A stretch of 64,000 nt of DNA from Thermococcus peptonophilus. Its GTDB lineage: Archaea > Methanobacteriota_B > Thermococci > Thermococcales > Thermococcaceae. A program made the translations under genes and the position numbers. The notes beneath the pieces are model-generated. The model worked only from the letters and a program-made list of their open reading frames with translations, did not search any database and was not told the DNA's origin. Location: assembly GCF_001592435.1 (NCBI RefSeq), contig NZ_CP014750.1, forward strand, positions 496,001 through 560,000, in the 5' to 3' direction. The number at the start of each line of letters is the position of its first letter. Position 1 is the stretch's first letter. Below are positions 1-9,002 of this stretch, piece after piece.

Positions 1-517
1 GAATGACACCGAGCGGGAGCGTTCCGAGCTTCTCCGCTATGAGCTTTGTTTTCAGGGAGTCAGTGATAGCTGAAATCTCCGGATTTGTAACAACTATAAG
101 CTCCTTTCCAATGAGGAGCGCTGTAACGGATGTCATTTCAAGACCCGCTGGAGCGTCAATGAGAATGAAGTCCGCGAGCTGGCTTATCTCCCTCATAAGC
201 TCCCTAAGCCTCTCGGGCTTGGCCTTCTTGACCTTCTCCAGGCTGAGTCCACCGGGAATAACCTTAACTCCTGCCGGTCCTTCATATATCGCATCTTTGA
301 GATCAGCTTCCCTGGCAAGAACGTCGTGCAGTGTTACGGGTATGTCCTCCATTCCGAGGACGAGGCTCAGGTTTGCCATAGTCAGGTCAGCGTCCAGCAG
401 AATCACTTCCTTGCCGAACTGTGCCAGAGCCACACCAAGGTTGGCGACAGTCGTGGTTTTACCCGTTCCACCCTTTCCAGAGGCAAAAACTATTGATCTG
501 CCTTCCAAACTCAGCAC
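1..517 (-). CDS. MinD/ParA-family P-loop ATPase, 3' part outside window
   Basis: This is a membrane-associated or partitioning ATPase of the MinD/ParA/Mrp class. The first 172 residues are visible and the gene runs off the window edge. Residues 14-22 form a deviant Walker A motif (GKGGTGKTT) with the signature lysine, followed by [16 protein letters not shown] (Walker A') and [11 protein letters not shown] (Walker B). The start chosen is GTG at 517 after a G-rich stretch; TTG at 508 is an alternative. A TATA-like element at 567-576 on this strand suits transcription from about 545. Archaea carry several MinD paralogues, and the sequence does not say which role this one has, so no symbol is assigned. 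Confidence 0.85.
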   Translation of the reverse strand, partial: MLSLEGRSIVFASGKGGTGKTTTVANLGVALAQFGKEVILLDADLTMANLSLVLGMEDIPVTLHDVLAREADLKDAIYEGPAGVKVIPGGLSLEKVKKAKPERLRELMREISQLADFILIDAPAGLEMTSVTALLIGKELIVVTNPEISAITDSLKTKLIAEKLGTLPLGVI

Positions 518-635
518 CCCCGATCAAAACTATGGCATCTGAATTTGAGTATGCCTAACGCCACCTACATAAAAAGTCCTTTTAGCCTTTGTGGTGATAT
601 CCAAAAAAATAAAATGTGTCCAAGGACACATTTAA

Positions 636-1442
636 TCACTCTGCAGATTTCTCGGCTTCAAGTTTCTTCTTTACTGCTCCACCCGCTTCAGCGAAGCTCT
701 TGAAGAGCTTGAGCATCTCCATCGGGAGCGGAAGGACGATGACGTTGCTCTTGTCGCTGGCGACATCGCTGATGGTCTGAAGGGTTCTGAGCTGGAGGGC
801 CATCGGGTGCTCGCTTATTATCTCGGCGGCCTCCCTCAGCTTCTCAGCGGCCTGCCTCTCTGCCTCTGCTAGGGTAATCCTCGCCCTCCTCTCACGCTCG
901 GCCTCCGCCTGCTTGGCCATCGCCCTCTGCATACCAGCCGGGAGTTCGACGTCCTTTATCTCCACGGTGGTTACTTTTATTCCCCATGGGTCTGTGGCTT
1001 CGTCGATTATCTTCTGGAGCTCCCTGTTGAGCTTTTCTCTCTCGCTGAGGAGCTCGTCGAGGTGGGCCTGGCCGATAACGCTCCTCAGCGTGGTCTGGGC
1101 TATCTGGCTTGTAGCCACTATGTAGTTAGCGACCTGAGTAACCGCCTTGACCGGATCAACGACACGGAAGTAAACCACGGCGTTGACCTTAACTGGAACG
1201 TTGTCCTTCGTTATGGTTTCCTGAACTGGGACGTCAAGAACCCTCGTACGAAGGTCAACGATAACGGCCTTTTCGAATATCGGGATTATGAAGAACAGTC
1301 CTGGTCCCCTTGCTCCAACGACCCTACCAAGCCTGAAGATCACTGCTCTCTCGTACTCCTTCACTATCTTTATGGCACTTGCCAAGACCATCAAAACAAA
1401 AAGCAAAACTACGGCCAAAACTAAGGTGCTAACACCAACCAT
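636..1442 (-). CDS. Stomatin-like SPFH membrane protein (slipin)
   Basis: A stomatin-family protein of 268 residues, probably a scaffold in the cytoplasmic membrane. Residues 4-25 are one hydrophobic anchor, residues about 25-170 are the SPFH/band-7 domain, and residues about 172-210 are a charged A/E/R-rich coiled coil. The sequence NVIVLPLPM at 233-241 resembles the hydrophobic site where the Pyrococcus horikoshii protease PH1510 cleaves its partner stomatin PH1511. The protease gene lies 6 bp upstream on the same strand, so the two are almost certainly one operon and a protease-substrate pair. That pairing is inferred from the known Pyrococcus system. Confidence 0.93.
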   Translation of the reverse strand: MVGVSTLVLAVVLLFVLMVLASAIKIVKEYERAVIFRLGRVVGARGPGLFFIIPIFEKAVIVDLRTRVLDVPVQETITKDNVPVKVNAVVYFRVVDPVKAVTQVANYIVATSQIAQTTLRSVIGQAHLDELLSEREKLNRELQKIIDEATDPWGIKVTTVEIKDVELPAGMQRAMAKQAEAERERRARITLAEAERQAAEKLREAAEIISEHPMALQLRTLQTISDVASDKSNVIVLPLPMEMLKLFKSFAEAGGAVKKKLEAEKSAE

Positions 1443-1448
1443 CGGATA

Positions 1449-2795
1449 TCAAACCTCCTTCCTATCGGCTCTTTCAACTATGAGCGTCAACCCATCCATT
1501 CTAACGACCCTCACTTTCTCTCCGACCTTTATTGTGCTACCATCGGCAGATACGGCCTTCCACAGCTCACCGCGAACCTTAACGAGGCCTTCGGGGTCAA
1601 GATCCTCAACTACCTTGCCGACGGCACCGATCATCTCTTCCTGGCCAGTTTCTGGCTTTCTGCGGTGCGCCCTTATCACCGCGGCCATTCCGAAGAGGAA
1701 GAACAGTGCCAGCAAGACTCCTGTTACTATTATGATGATCCTTAAGCTGGAGAAAGTTTCGCTGTTAATGAGGTATATTCCCCCGCCCTTTCCAAACATT
1801 ATCAGACCTCCCAGTATGAAGCTGACCAGCCCAGCTATAGTGAAGAGGCCAAACGTCGGGGTCAGAGCCTCCGCTATGAAGAATATCACGCCGAGTATCA
1901 TGAGCACAAGTCCAGCAGCGTCGTAGCCGAAGTAGCCCATACCTATAACTCCAAGGACGAGCAGTATAGCCCCAAAAGTCTCTGGAACGTGCCAGCCGGG
2001 GGTGAGGAAACCGAAGACCAGCCCGAGCATCCCAACCGTTAGGAGAATATACGCTATCCCTGGATTTGCAAGGAACGTGACTATCTGGTAGCTCAGGGAT
2101 GGGCTGAGCTTTTTCACTTCCACATTGGTAAAATTGAAGGTAACGTAGCCCTTTCCAGCCACTGGAACTTTAGTCCTCATCCCGTTGGCCTTGCTGAGCA
2201 GGTCGGGAAGGTCATTCGCGATGACCTCAATAACGTTGGCCTTCAGGGCCTCTTCTGGGGTGAGGCTGAGGTCTTCGAGGACGAACTTAACGGCCGCCGT
2301 CTCGTTCCTTCCGCTTGCCTCGGCAAGAGAGCGCATATAGGCGGCGTAGAAGTTTCGAATCTTGTTGGGTGCTCTTACTATGCTCCCGTTGGCGGAATAG
2401 CCCAAGATGGGCTCACAGGCGCCGATGCTCGTTCCGGGAGCCATCGCTATCAGGTGGGAGGCCATCGCTATGTAGGTACCAGCAGAAGCCGCTATGGCGC
2501 CTCTAGGATACACATAGATTATGACCGGCACGGTTGAGTTCTGGATTAACGAAACTATGTCCATCATTGCGTCTCCCTGGCCGCCGGGCGTGTTCAGTTC
2601 GATGATAAGCGCTTCCGCGCTGTTCTTTTCTGCAGTCCGGATGTAGCTCTCAAACTGGTCGGCCGTGTACTGCGTGATAGTGCCCTCGATAGTCCCAACG
2701 TAGACGATCTTCTTCTCTGCACTTACCGAAGGGAGCAGGATGAGAACAACTAGGAGTATTACTAAGACCATTGGCCGCTTCATAGGCTTCATCAA
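1449..2795 (-). CDS. STOPP/NfeD membrane serine protease (PH1510-like)
   Basis: A membrane-bound ClpP-class serine protease of 448 residues. Residues 8-26 are a signal/anchor. The protease domain has GG at 71-72, Ser104 in AASAGTYIAM as nucleophile and Lys145 as base; their spacing of 41 residues equals the Ser97/Lys138 dyad of PH1510. Residues about 230-375 contain several hydrophobic helices, and residues about 385-445 form the soluble OB-like NfeD domain. It probably cleaves the stomatin encoded just downstream. The upstream gap to 2888 holds divergent promoters, with TTTAAA near 2816-2821 serving this gene. Confidence 0.93.
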   Translation of the reverse strand: MMKPMKRPMVLVILLVVLILLPSVSAEKKIVYVGTIEGTITQYTADQFESYIRTAEKNSAEALIIELNTPGGQGDAMMDIVSLIQNSTVPVIIYVYPRGAIAASAGTYIAMASHLIAMAPGTSIGACEPILGYSANGSIVRAPNKIRNFYAAYMRSLAEASGRNETAAVKFVLEDLSLTPEEALKANVIEVIANDLPDLLSKANGMRTKVPVAGKGYVTFNFTNVEVKKLSPSLSYQIVTFLANPGIAYILLTVGMLGLVFGFLTPGWHVPETFGAILLVLGVIGMGYFGYDAAGLVLMILGVIFFIAEALTPTFGLFTIAGLVSFILGGLIMFGKGGGIYLINSETFSSLRIIIIVTGVLLALFFLFGMAAVIRAHRRKPETGQEEMIGAVGKVVEDLDPEGLVKVRGELWKAVSADGSTIKVGEKVRVVRMDGLTLIVERADRKEV

Positions 2796-2887
2796 TTAGT
2801 ACTACAACTTCCAGGGTTTAAATCTTTTGCTTGAAATGTTGGGTAAGGCACGGAACGCCTATATACCGGTTCAACTTATCCTCAACT

Positions 2888-3202
2888 ATGCTGAGGGAGC
2901 TCGTAAAAAAGTACAAGGTTGCCCGCGGAGAAAAGAAAAGAGAGGCCGCCTGGGCAATCGTAAGGGAGGCGGCACGCTTCTCAACGGTGGAACCATACTG
3001 GGAATTCATTCGCGGTGAATTCGGGGTAAATCCCAGCCACATCAAAGATGCCATGAGGTTCCTCGAAGAGATTGGGGAACTCGAGATAAAGCGCTCCGCA
3101 GACGGGAAGAGACTGTGGGTAATGACCCTAAGGGATATAAAGAGGAACCCAGTAAAGCTCGACCGATGGCTGTCGACATCAAAAAGACCGCCCACGAAAT
3201 GA
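2888..3202 (+). CDS. Small winged-helix-like protein, unknown function
   Basis: A 104-residue basic protein that I do not recognise by family. Helical segments at 1-70 and a SHIKDAMRFLEEIGELEIKR stretch followed by strand-rich residues look like a winged helix. The start is set by the promoter: a CTATATA box at 2859-2865 puts transcription at about 2887, so the message would begin directly at ATG 2888 (leaderless). An upstream in-frame ATG at 2831 lies before the TATA box and is rejected. It is the first gene of a tightly overlapping set with the AlkA-type glycosylase (ATGA overlap), which hints at a DNA-related role. Confidence 0.7.
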   Translation: MLRELVKKYKVARGEKKREAAWAIVREAARFSTVEPYWEFIRGEFGVNPSHIKDAMRFLEEIGELEIKRSADGKRLWVMTLRDIKRNPVKLDRWLSTSKRPPTK

Positions 3203-4005
3203 TAAAGAACGGCACATGGAAGCTCGAAGGAAATACTTTCTACCAAGCTCTCCGACTAAAAAGCGACGTAGTCGGGATTGTGGCCTACAACGGGGACTTC
3301 CTCTTTCCCGAGACATGGGGCAGGAAGGAGAGAAAAGAGGCGAGGGAGAAGCTCTTCTTCATCCTTGGTCTCGACACTGACCTCGACTCCCTCTACTCCG
3401 AGATAAGCGATTCGCCGTTTTCTTTCCTTGCGGAGGAATTTAAAGGACTGACCCTCCCCGCCGCACCCTCACCCTATCAGGCCCTCGTTGAGGTGATAGC
3501 GCAGCAGCAGGTGAACTTCGAGTTCGCCCAGAGAACGATAAGAAACCTCGTGGAAATGGCCGGAGAAAAAGTTGGGGACATCTACGCCTTTCCTACAGCC
3601 GACCAGATAACATCCCTAACTCTCGATGAGCTTAAAAGGGCAAAGCTTGGCTACCGCGCAGGCTATATAAAACACGTCACTGAGCTCTACCTGAAGGGCG
3701 AGCTGAAGCTCGACCTGTGGGAGATGGACGAGAATGAGGCTATAAAGTATCTTACTGCCTTCCGCGGGATAGGAAAGTGGACTGCGGAGCTGTTCCTCGC
3801 CTATGGGCTGAGAAAGAACACCTACCCATCAGGAGACCTCGGGTTGAGGCGCGGAATAGCCAAGATATTCGGAAAGAGCGTGAAAGATGTTAAAGAGAAA
3901 GACGTCAGAGAGATCCTTGAGCCGTACGGCAAATGGAAGGGTTTACTGGCGTTTTACATCATCTGCTACGACAGGAAGACCGAGCTGGAGAGGAGAAGGA
4001 AATGA
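3199..4005 (+). CDS. DNA-3-methyladenine glycosylase, AlkA/HhH-GPD type
   Basis: Base-excision repair glycosylase that removes alkylated bases. With the start used here it has 268 residues. The helix-hairpin-helix (LTAFRGIGKWTAELFLAYGL) is at about 185-204 and the catalytic aspartate is Asp213 in YPSGDLGLRRG. AQQQVNFEFAQR at 101-112 is the typical HhH-GPD entry helix. ATG 3199 overlaps the previous stop as ATGA, which indicates translational coupling. ATG 3166 would add 11 residues and overlap the upstream gene by 37 bases. The next gene starts the same way at 4002, so the set is translated as a chain. Confidence 0.9.
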   Translation: MIKNGTWKLEGNTFYQALRLKSDVVGIVAYNGDFLFPETWGRKERKEAREKLFFILGLDTDLDSLYSEISDSPFSFLAEEFKGLTLPAAPSPYQALVEVIAQQQVNFEFAQRTIRNLVEMAGEKVGDIYAFPTADQITSLTLDELKRAKLGYRAGYIKHVTELYLKGELKLDLWEMDENEAIKYLTAFRGIGKWTAELFLAYGLRKNTYPSGDLGLRRGIAKIFGKSVKDVKEKDVREILEPYGKWKGLLAFYIICYDRKTELERRRK

Positions 4006-4319
4006 GCGAGATCGTTGTAGTTTTGCCCAAGGAGAAATTCAAAACCCTGAAAGGTCGGGATATAGAGGGATTTATCAGGGGAAACCTCCTGAAGGCCGAG
4101 GAAACCCTCAAAGCGGAGAGGGAAGAATATCTGCGTGAGAAGCTCAGAAAGCTCGAGGAGAAGCTCTCAGAGATAGAAGACCAACTGGATGAGCTGAGGG
4201 AGTTCTACGAAAAGGCAAAGGCCGACAAGGAGAAGTTCCTGGCAGTGAGAAACGAGCTGAGAGGGGAGAACGAGAAACTGAGAAAAGAGCTGGAGGAAAA
4301 GAAAGTTCACAAAACATGA
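4002..4319 (+). CDS. Coiled-coil protein, unknown function
   Basis: A 105-residue protein, almost entirely charged. After a short N-terminal segment (MSEIVVVLPKEKFKTLKG) it is one long heptad-patterned coiled coil rich in Glu, Lys and Leu from about residue 25 to the end. The start overlaps the glycosylase stop as ATGA. The stop codon lies inside a perfect palindrome (4315-4333). The next gene is also a coiled-coil protein, so the two could form a hetero-oligomer; that is inference. No known family recognised. Confidence 0.75.
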   Translation: MSEIVVVLPKEKFKTLKGRDIEGFIRGNLLKAEETLKAEREEYLREKLRKLEEKLSEIEDQLDELREFYEKAKADKEKFLAVRNELRGENEKLRKELEEKKVHKT

Positions 4320-4333
4320 ACGAATCGTTCATG
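4315..4333. promoter_or_regulatory. Perfect 9-1-9 palindrome between two coiled-coil genes
   Basis: CATGAACGAATCGTTCATG is a perfect inverted repeat with a one-base centre. It contains the stop of the upstream gene. Another copy of GTGAACGA follows at 4339-4346, just before the next start. It could be an operator for an internal promoter or an RNA hairpin masking the ribosome binding site GGGGG at 4333-4337. Confidence 0.5.
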
Positions 4334-4348
4334 GGGGCGTGAACGATA

Positions 4349-4744
4349 ATGAAGCTCATCATTAAACCCAAAAAAGGCCCTGGGAAGATAGAGGTCGAGC
4401 TTTCCGATAAAGTTTGGAGCGAGATAACGAGACTAAGCGAGCGCTACGGAGTTACTTCCGAGAGGGTTATCGAGATTGCCCTCACCGGTGAGTTCAGGAA
4501 GCCGGAAGGAGACCTCAAAGAGCTTGAGAAAAAAGTGAGGAAACTCGAAGAGAAAGTCTGGGAGCTGGAGAAGGAGTACGCACCGCTTCGCTTCAAGGCC
4601 TACGGGCTGAGCGAGGACAACAAAATTCTCGCCATTGAACTCACTGGCCTGATAGCTGAGAACAACCAGCTGAGGCGTTTTTTGAGGCTTCCGCCGAGAA
4701 GAGATCCTGAACTGAGAAAGCTTATATCCTATTACATGAGATGA
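4349..4744 (+). CDS. Ribbon-helix-helix-like N-terminus with coiled coil
   Basis: A 131-residue protein. Residues 1-50 (LIIKPKKGPGKIEVELSDKVWSEITRLSERYGVTSERVIEIAL) resemble a ribbon-helix-helix or similar small DNA-binding fold. Residues 52-85 are a coiled coil, followed by a helical region with LTGLIAENNQLRRFL and a basic tail. It starts at ATG 4349 after a G5 ribosome binding site. If the N-terminus does bind DNA, the palindrome just upstream would be a natural autoregulatory target. The family is not recognised. Confidence 0.7.
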   Translation: MKLIIKPKKGPGKIEVELSDKVWSEITRLSERYGVTSERVIEIALTGEFRKPEGDLKELEKKVRKLEEKVWELEKEYAPLRFKAYGLSEDNKILAIELTGLIAENNQLRRFLRLPPRRDPELRKLISYYMR

Positions 4745-4750
4745 ACCTAC

Positions 4751-4806
4751 GCGGATGATGACAGCGAATTGCACTGATGTTGATGACGAGGACTGGCCCT
4801 GACGCC
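4751..4806 (+). ncRNA. C/D box guide RNA (canonical boxes)
   Basis: All four boxes are present: C ATGATGA 4755-4761, D' CTGA 4774-4777, C' TGATGA 4781-4786, D CTGA 4799-4802. Short flanks GCG/CGC close the kink-turn. Guide segments are 4762-4773 and 4788-4798. It should direct 2'-O-methylation of rRNA or tRNA with L7Ae, Nop5 and fibrillarin; targets were not identified. Confidence 0.88.
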
Positions 4807-4890
4807 GTCCCGGGCGGGCAGTGAAGAATCCAAGACGGGCTGAGCGGGAGCGATGACGTACCCTATGAGCGCCGAGCCCGTCCGGGACGT
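4806..4890 (+). ncRNA. GC-stemmed C/D-type guide RNA with CCGA in place of the D box
   Basis: A 13-bp stem (4806-4818 with 4877-4889, one G-U pair) encloses C-like GTGAAGA 4820-4826, D' CTGA, C' GATGA and a D-position CCGA directly before the closing GCCC. The guide before D' (CAAGACGGG) is complementary to CCCGUCUUG, which occurs in the conserved large-subunit rRNA stretch CCCGUCUUGAAACACGG (from memory). It follows the preceding guide RNA without a gap and ends at the stop of the convergent radical SAM gene. Confidence 0.6.
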
Positions 4891-4893
4891 GAT

Positions 4894-5973
4894 TCAAACA
4901 GCACCGACTTTTTCCAGAACCCTCGGCACTTCCACAGGTTCGAGGGCGGTCTCGACGATGTACCCCTTCCCCGCTATGATCCTTCCAACGAGCTCGTTCC
5001 TCGTGTAACCGTCTAGAGTTTTATCGCCGTAGAACATGAGCTCGGGCAGGAGCAGAACACCTAGATCCACCTCAGGAAGCTTGTCAACTTCTCTCAGCAC
5101 GTCCCTGCCAGTCAAGAGACCAGCAGTTCCGATATTACCTCCAAAGAACTCGTTTTTGACAGCCACCACGGGAATCCTCGGGAAGAGCCTCCTCAGCTCC
5201 GGATATGCCAACTCTCCCGTGAAGATGTACACTGGAAGTTCCGGCTCGATTTCAAAGGGTTCAACATCAAGCCTGAACTCTCCAAGGAGCGCCTTGAATA
5301 TGGGGGGAATGACGACCTTTATCTCAAGCTCCTCGTCCTTTTCGAGGGCCGTCTCCTTTACGAAGAGGAGCTCCTTCCTTGTGAGCGGCCTAACGTTTCG
5401 GTTGTACCTAGTGACACCGACTGGAAAGAGCCTGACCTCTGCAACACCCATTGAGTCAAGGTCTTCGATTATCTCTCCGATGTCGTCCACGTTGTACCCC
5501 GGAGTGAGGATTATGTCCGCTATGACCCTGAAGTGCTCACCGGCCATCGGCAGGAGGTCTATCAGGCGGGAAGCGAGCGGCGTCCTCATCAGGGCAATCC
5601 TCTTCTCCTTTTTCGTCGTGTGGACGGAGATTTGAATCTCATCCAGGCCAGCATTGTAGAGGCTCTCTATCCTCTTCTCGTCGAAGCCAACGTTTCCTGC
5701 AGTGTCGGTAATGCGCTTCCACAGCTCAGGGTAGTGCTCGCTGACGTAGGCTATTCTCTTCTCGAGTTCAGGATCGTTCAGAGTATCGTGGAACGAAACG
5801 CGGTATATCATATCTGGAGGGTTTTGGCGGAGGTAGCAGAAGAGGCAGTAGCTACCACACGGCCCGGCCTTACTCGAAGGGGGTATAACGACGAGATCTT
5901 CCCTCTCGTCAACTCCGTCAAGTTCGTACTTGGTTATCCTCCTGAGCCTGAAGTCTTCCGTAAACTCGAACAT
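4894..5973 (-). CDS. Radical SAM protein with DUF512 C-terminus
   Basis: A 359-residue radical SAM enzyme of unknown substrate. Cys39, Cys43 and Cys46 (CGSYCLFC) form the CxxxCxxC iron-sulfur motif. The TIM-barrel part runs to about residue 210. The C-terminal part has the DUF512 signature [16 protein letters not shown] and a later [11 protein letters not shown]. Bacterial members of this family are often annotated as Fe-S oxidoreductases, and no reaction is established. It is transcribed convergently with the guide RNAs, with its stop at 4894. Confidence 0.88.
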   Translation of the reverse strand: MFEFTEDFRLRRITKYELDGVDEREDLVVIPPSSKAGPCGSYCLFCYLRQNPPDMIYRVSFHDTLNDPELEKRIAYVSEHYPELWKRITDTAGNVGFDEKRIESLYNAGLDEIQISVHTTKKEKRIALMRTPLASRLIDLLPMAGEHFRVIADIILTPGYNVDDIGEIIEDLDSMGVAEVRLFPVGVTRYNRNVRPLTRKELLFVKETALEKDEELEIKVVIPPIFKALLGEFRLDVEPFEIEPELPVYIFTGELAYPELRRLFPRIPVVAVKNEFFGGNIGTAGLLTGRDVLREVDKLPEVDLGVLLLPELMFYGDKTLDGYTRNELVGRIIAGKGYIVETALEPVEVPRVLEKVGAV

Positions 5974-6033
5974 GGTCTAAGTGGTGGGGGTCTGGTTTAA
6001 AAAGTTTTGAGGATAAGAACGGATGGTGGTAGC

Positions 6034-6567
6034 ATGATAATCGCCGTAACGGGAACGCCCGGAGTTGGTAAGACAACCATATCAAAGCTTCTGGCTGAAA
6101 AGCTTGGGTACGAATACGTTAACCTTAGGGACTATGCCCTTGAGAAGGGTATAGGCGAGATGAAGGGTGACGAGCTTGAGGTTGAGGTCGATGAGCTGGC
6201 CTATAACTTTGAGAAGGATTTCAAGGGCAAAAACGTCGTCGTGGATGGCCACCTGAGTCACTTCCTCAACGCGAACCTTGTGATAGTCCTAAGGGCGAAC
6301 CCTAAGCTGATAGCCGAGAGGCTGAAGGAGAGGGACTACAGCAGGGAGAAGCTCGGGGAAAACGTTGAGGCTGAGCTTGTAGATGTAATCCTCGTCGAAG
6401 CACTTGAGGAAAACGAGAACGTTATCGAGGTGGACACGACTGGAAAAACGCCCGAAGAGGTCGTGGAAGAGATACTGGACCTCATGCAGAACGGAGTTAA
6501 GAGAAGGGTTGGTATAGTTGACTGGAGCGAGGTCTACGACGAAGTCATACCCTACCTTCGCCTTTGA
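6034..6567 (+). CDS. AK6/Fap7-type adenylate kinase
   Basis: A small P-loop NMP kinase of 177 residues. The archaeal and eukaryotic members (AK6/Fap7) act in small-subunit ribosome maturation with uS11. Walker A is GTPGVGKTT at 7-15; the NMP-binding part contains [11 protein letters not shown], and the LID region is short. ATG 6034 is preferred over the upstream in-frame codon at 6007 because of the GGTGGT site just upstream. A GTTTAAAAAG element at about 5995-6004 is the likely TATA box. Confidence 0.88.
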   Translation: MIIAVTGTPGVGKTTISKLLAEKLGYEYVNLRDYALEKGIGEMKGDELEVEVDELAYNFEKDFKGKNVVVDGHLSHFLNANLVIVLRANPKLIAERLKERDYSREKLGENVEAELVDVILVEALEENENVIEVDTTGKTPEEVVEEILDLMQNGVKRRVGIVDWSEVYDEVIPYLRL

Positions 6568-6686
6568 GGCTTCTTCATCTTCTTTAGGCTTTGGCTGGCT
6601 CTATATAATGATCCACTTTTCATCCGCAAATTTTATAATTCTCTCTTTCCAAATATATAGACACTACTGGACTGGAGGTGAAATAA

Positions 6687-7658
6687 ATGAAGTTAAAAGG
6701 ACTCTTAGTTGCTGTCTTGATCATAGGTGTTCTTTTCTGGGTGCCCAATGTTGGAGCCAGCGGCTCTAATCTAAGCGGGTACACCATCTGCGTTGATGCT
6801 GGTCATGGTGGAAAAGACCCGGGAGCAGTCGGCTACGTTGTCGAGAAGGATGTCAACCTCGCCATAGCCCTCAAGGTCGCGCAGGTTCTTGAGATGGACG
6901 GGGCTAACGTCGTGCTGACGAGGGACGGGGACTATTTTGTCTCGCTTTCGGAGAGGGTTCAGATAGCAAACTCCGCCGGCTGCGACATCTTCATCAGCAT
7001 CCACGCCAACTCCGGCCCGAGCTCGGCCACGGGCTTTGAGGTTTATCACTACTACACTTCGAGCAAGGGAACTGCCCTTGCCACCTACGTTGACGATGAA
7101 ATCGCCAAGCTGATACCCCTGAAGAACAGGGGAGTAAAGAGCGCCGGTTACTACGTTATCAAATACACTAAAATGCCTGCAATTCTCATCGAGACCGGGT
7201 TCGTTACCAACTCCTATGATGCAAGCATAATAAGCGACGAGTCCTACCAGTGGAAGTACGCCTACGCTATTCTCCACGGCGTCCAGCGCTACTTCGGCGT
7301 TCCCGTCCATGATCCACTACCGACTGTTACGGGTGTCCGCTTTGCCGACCACGGAAGCTACTTCCGCGTTGTCCTCGATCTGAGCCAGTCCGCCAGCTAC
7401 CACGTTTACTACACGTCCTACTCAAACGGCTACCACCTCGTTATACAGGTTGACAATGCCCAGCTCGCAGACCTTGGATGGCCAACCTACAACGGCTGGT
7501 ACTACACTTACACCGGTTCCGGCACGGCACCGATCATCTACGCGACCCAGAGCGGCAACACGGTCTTCGTCGTGATCGAGCTGAACAGTCCGTACCTCCC
7601 GTATTACGACTTCACCTTATCGAACCCGGACAGAATAGTCGTTGATATCTATCCTTAA
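6687..7658 (+). CDS. Secreted Amidase_3 (N-acetylmuramoyl-alanine amidase fold) with AMIN-like domain
   Basis: A 323-residue exported zinc hydrolase. Residues 1-25 are a signal peptide. The Amidase_3 domain (about 30-205) has the expected zinc ligands His40 (DAGHGG), Glu53 and His106 (SIHAN), and catalytic Glu169 (ILIETGFVTN). The C-terminal part (about 215-323) has the repeating pattern of an AMIN domain, ending in NPDRIVVDIYP. It starts at ATG 6687 after GGAGGTGA. Thermococcales have an S-layer and no murein, so the true substrate is unknown; a glycan-peptide linkage of the envelope or of another cell is possible. Confidence 0.88.
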   Translation: MKLKGLLVAVLIIGVLFWVPNVGASGSNLSGYTICVDAGHGGKDPGAVGYVVEKDVNLAIALKVAQVLEMDGANVVLTRDGDYFVSLSERVQIANSAGCDIFISIHANSGPSSATGFEVYHYYTSSKGTALATYVDDEIAKLIPLKNRGVKSAGYYVIKYTKMPAILIETGFVTNSYDASIISDESYQWKYAYAILHGVQRYFGVPVHDPLPTVTGVRFADHGSYFRVVLDLSQSASYHVYYTSYSNGYHLVIQVDNAQLADLGWPTYNGWYYTYTGSGTAPIIYATQSGNTVFVVIELNSPYLPYYDFTLSNPDRIVVDIYP

Positions 7659-7663
7659 GGCCT

Positions 7664-8176
7664 CTACTTTCTTTTTCGTTTCTTCCGCTTTCTCTTCGGT
7701 ATCAACCTCACGGGACTTCCGCAGTCGGGGCATATCCCTCCCGGCGGCATCTCCTCGAACTTTTTCCCACAGCCGATGCAGACGTAGTTCCAGCGGATGA
7801 CCTTTTTTATCCCGCGCTTTAGGGTTCTGAACTCGATTCCCAGCGTTCTCGCTATGTTCTGGAGGTTGTAGTCGTCGGTGAGAAGGACTCCGTTCACCTC
7901 GTAGGCGAGCGCGAGGACTTCGATGTCGGCTTCACTCAACTCTCCAAGCTCGCCCGTCTTCTTTGCCGCATCCTTAACGGTTTCTATGCTCTCCCTCGAC
8001 GGAAGAACCACTCTAACCTTGCCCGCGCTGATGAGACCCTCAAGAAAGAGCCTCGACTCTGGGTCTTTGACCTCTTCAACGACACCTGGAGTGGTCAAGC
8101 CTTCAACATCTGCGCCCTGGATGAAGAAGGCAGAGTCTATGACCGCTTTTTTCCTCCCTTCCTTTTCATAATCCAT
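7664..8176 (-). CDS. nob1: Nob1 endonuclease (16S rRNA 3'-end maturation)
   Basis: A 170-residue PIN-domain RNase that trims pre-16S rRNA at its 3' end. Acidic residues typical of the PIN active site are Asp14 (VIDSAFF), Asp84 ([10 protein letters not shown]) and Asp101/102 (LLTDDYN). A zinc ribbon follows with Cys133, Cys136, Cys149 and Cys152, and the end is a poly-Lys/Arg tail. The longer reading frame to 8284 overlaps the divergent pxpA gene; ATG at 8176 is the natural start. Its promoter faces that of pxpA. Confidence 0.9.
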   Translation of the reverse strand: MDYEKEGRKKAVIDSAFFIQGADVEGLTTPGVVEEVKDPESRLFLEGLISAGKVRVVLPSRESIETVKDAAKKTGELGELSEADIEVLALAYEVNGVLLTDDYNLQNIARTLGIEFRTLKRGIKKVIRWNYVCIGCGKKFEEMPPGGICPDCGSPVRLIPKRKRKKRKRK

Positions 8177-8234
8177 GAGGAAACCTTGGAGAAAGGCTTT
8201 TTTAGATTTGCGTCGAAACGGATTCGGTGGGAAC

Positions 8235-9002
8235 ATGAGAGTTGACCTCAACTCCGACCTCGGCGAGAGCTTTGGGAGATACAATCTCGGCCTCGACGAG
8301 GAAGTTATGAATTACATCACGAGCGCAAACGTCGCGACGGGCTGGCACGCGGGAGACCCGCTCGTCATGAGGAAGACTGTAAGGCTCGCGAAGGAGAAAG
8401 GTGTAGCTGTCGGCGCTCATCCGGGCTACCCAGACCTCCTTGGCTTCGGCAGGAGATATATGAAGATCACTTACGATGAAGCAAGGAACTACATCCTTTA
8501 TCAGGTGGGGGCTCTATACGCCTTTGTTAAAGCAGAAGGCATAGAACTCCAGCACGTTAAACCTCACGGTGCACTCTACAACGCCCTCGTGAAGGAAGAA
8601 AAGCTCGCTCGCGGGGTAATCGAGGGAATAGCGGACTTTGACAAAAACCTGATCTTCGTGACTCTCTCCGGTTCGAGACCAGCGGTGATAGCTGAGGAGA
8701 TGGGGGTTAAGGTTGCTCACGAGGTCTTCGCAGACAGGGCCTACAACCCGGACGGAACGCTCGTCTCCCGCTCAAAGCCCGGAGCGGTGATAGAAGACAA
8801 AGAAGAAATAGCCGAGCGTGTGATTTCAATGGTCAAGGACGGCGGCGTTAGGGCAATCAACGGTGAGTGGGTCGAGCTGAAGGTAGATACCATCTGCCTC
8901 CACGGGGACAACCCGAAGGCCGTGGAGATAGCCGCGCACATCAGGAGGGTGCTGGAGGAGGAAGGTGTTAAGATAGTGCCGATGAGGGAGGTCGTGCTGT
9001 GA
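8235..9002 (+). CDS. pxpA: 5-oxoprolinase subunit A (LamB/YcsF family)
   Basis: First subunit (255 residues) of ATP-dependent 5-oxoprolinase, which opens pyroglutamate to glutamate. The N-terminal [14 protein letters not shown] is the family hallmark, and [27 protein letters not shown] and [10 protein letters not shown] are conserved. ATG 8235 follows GGTGGG; an earlier in-frame codon at 8175 would run into the divergent nob1 start. The next two genes are pxpB and pxpC, with a 4-base overlap to pxpB, so they make an operon. Confidence 0.93.
   Translation: MRVDLNSDLGESFGRYNLGLDEEVMNYITSANVATGWHAGDPLVMRKTVRLAKEKGVAVGAHPGYPDLLGFGRRYMKITYDEARNYILYQVGALYAFVKAEGIELQHVKPHGALYNALVKEEKLARGVIEGIADFDKNLIFVTLSGSRPAVIAEEMGVKVAHEVFADRAYNPDGTLVSRSKPGAVIEDKEEIAERVISMVKDGGVRAINGEWVELKVDTICLHGDNPKAVEIAAHIRRVLEEEGVKIVPMREVVL

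Noticed and set aside
4806-4890. H/ACA guide RNA
   Set aside because: No ACA directly after the 3' stem; the box order fits the C/D type better.
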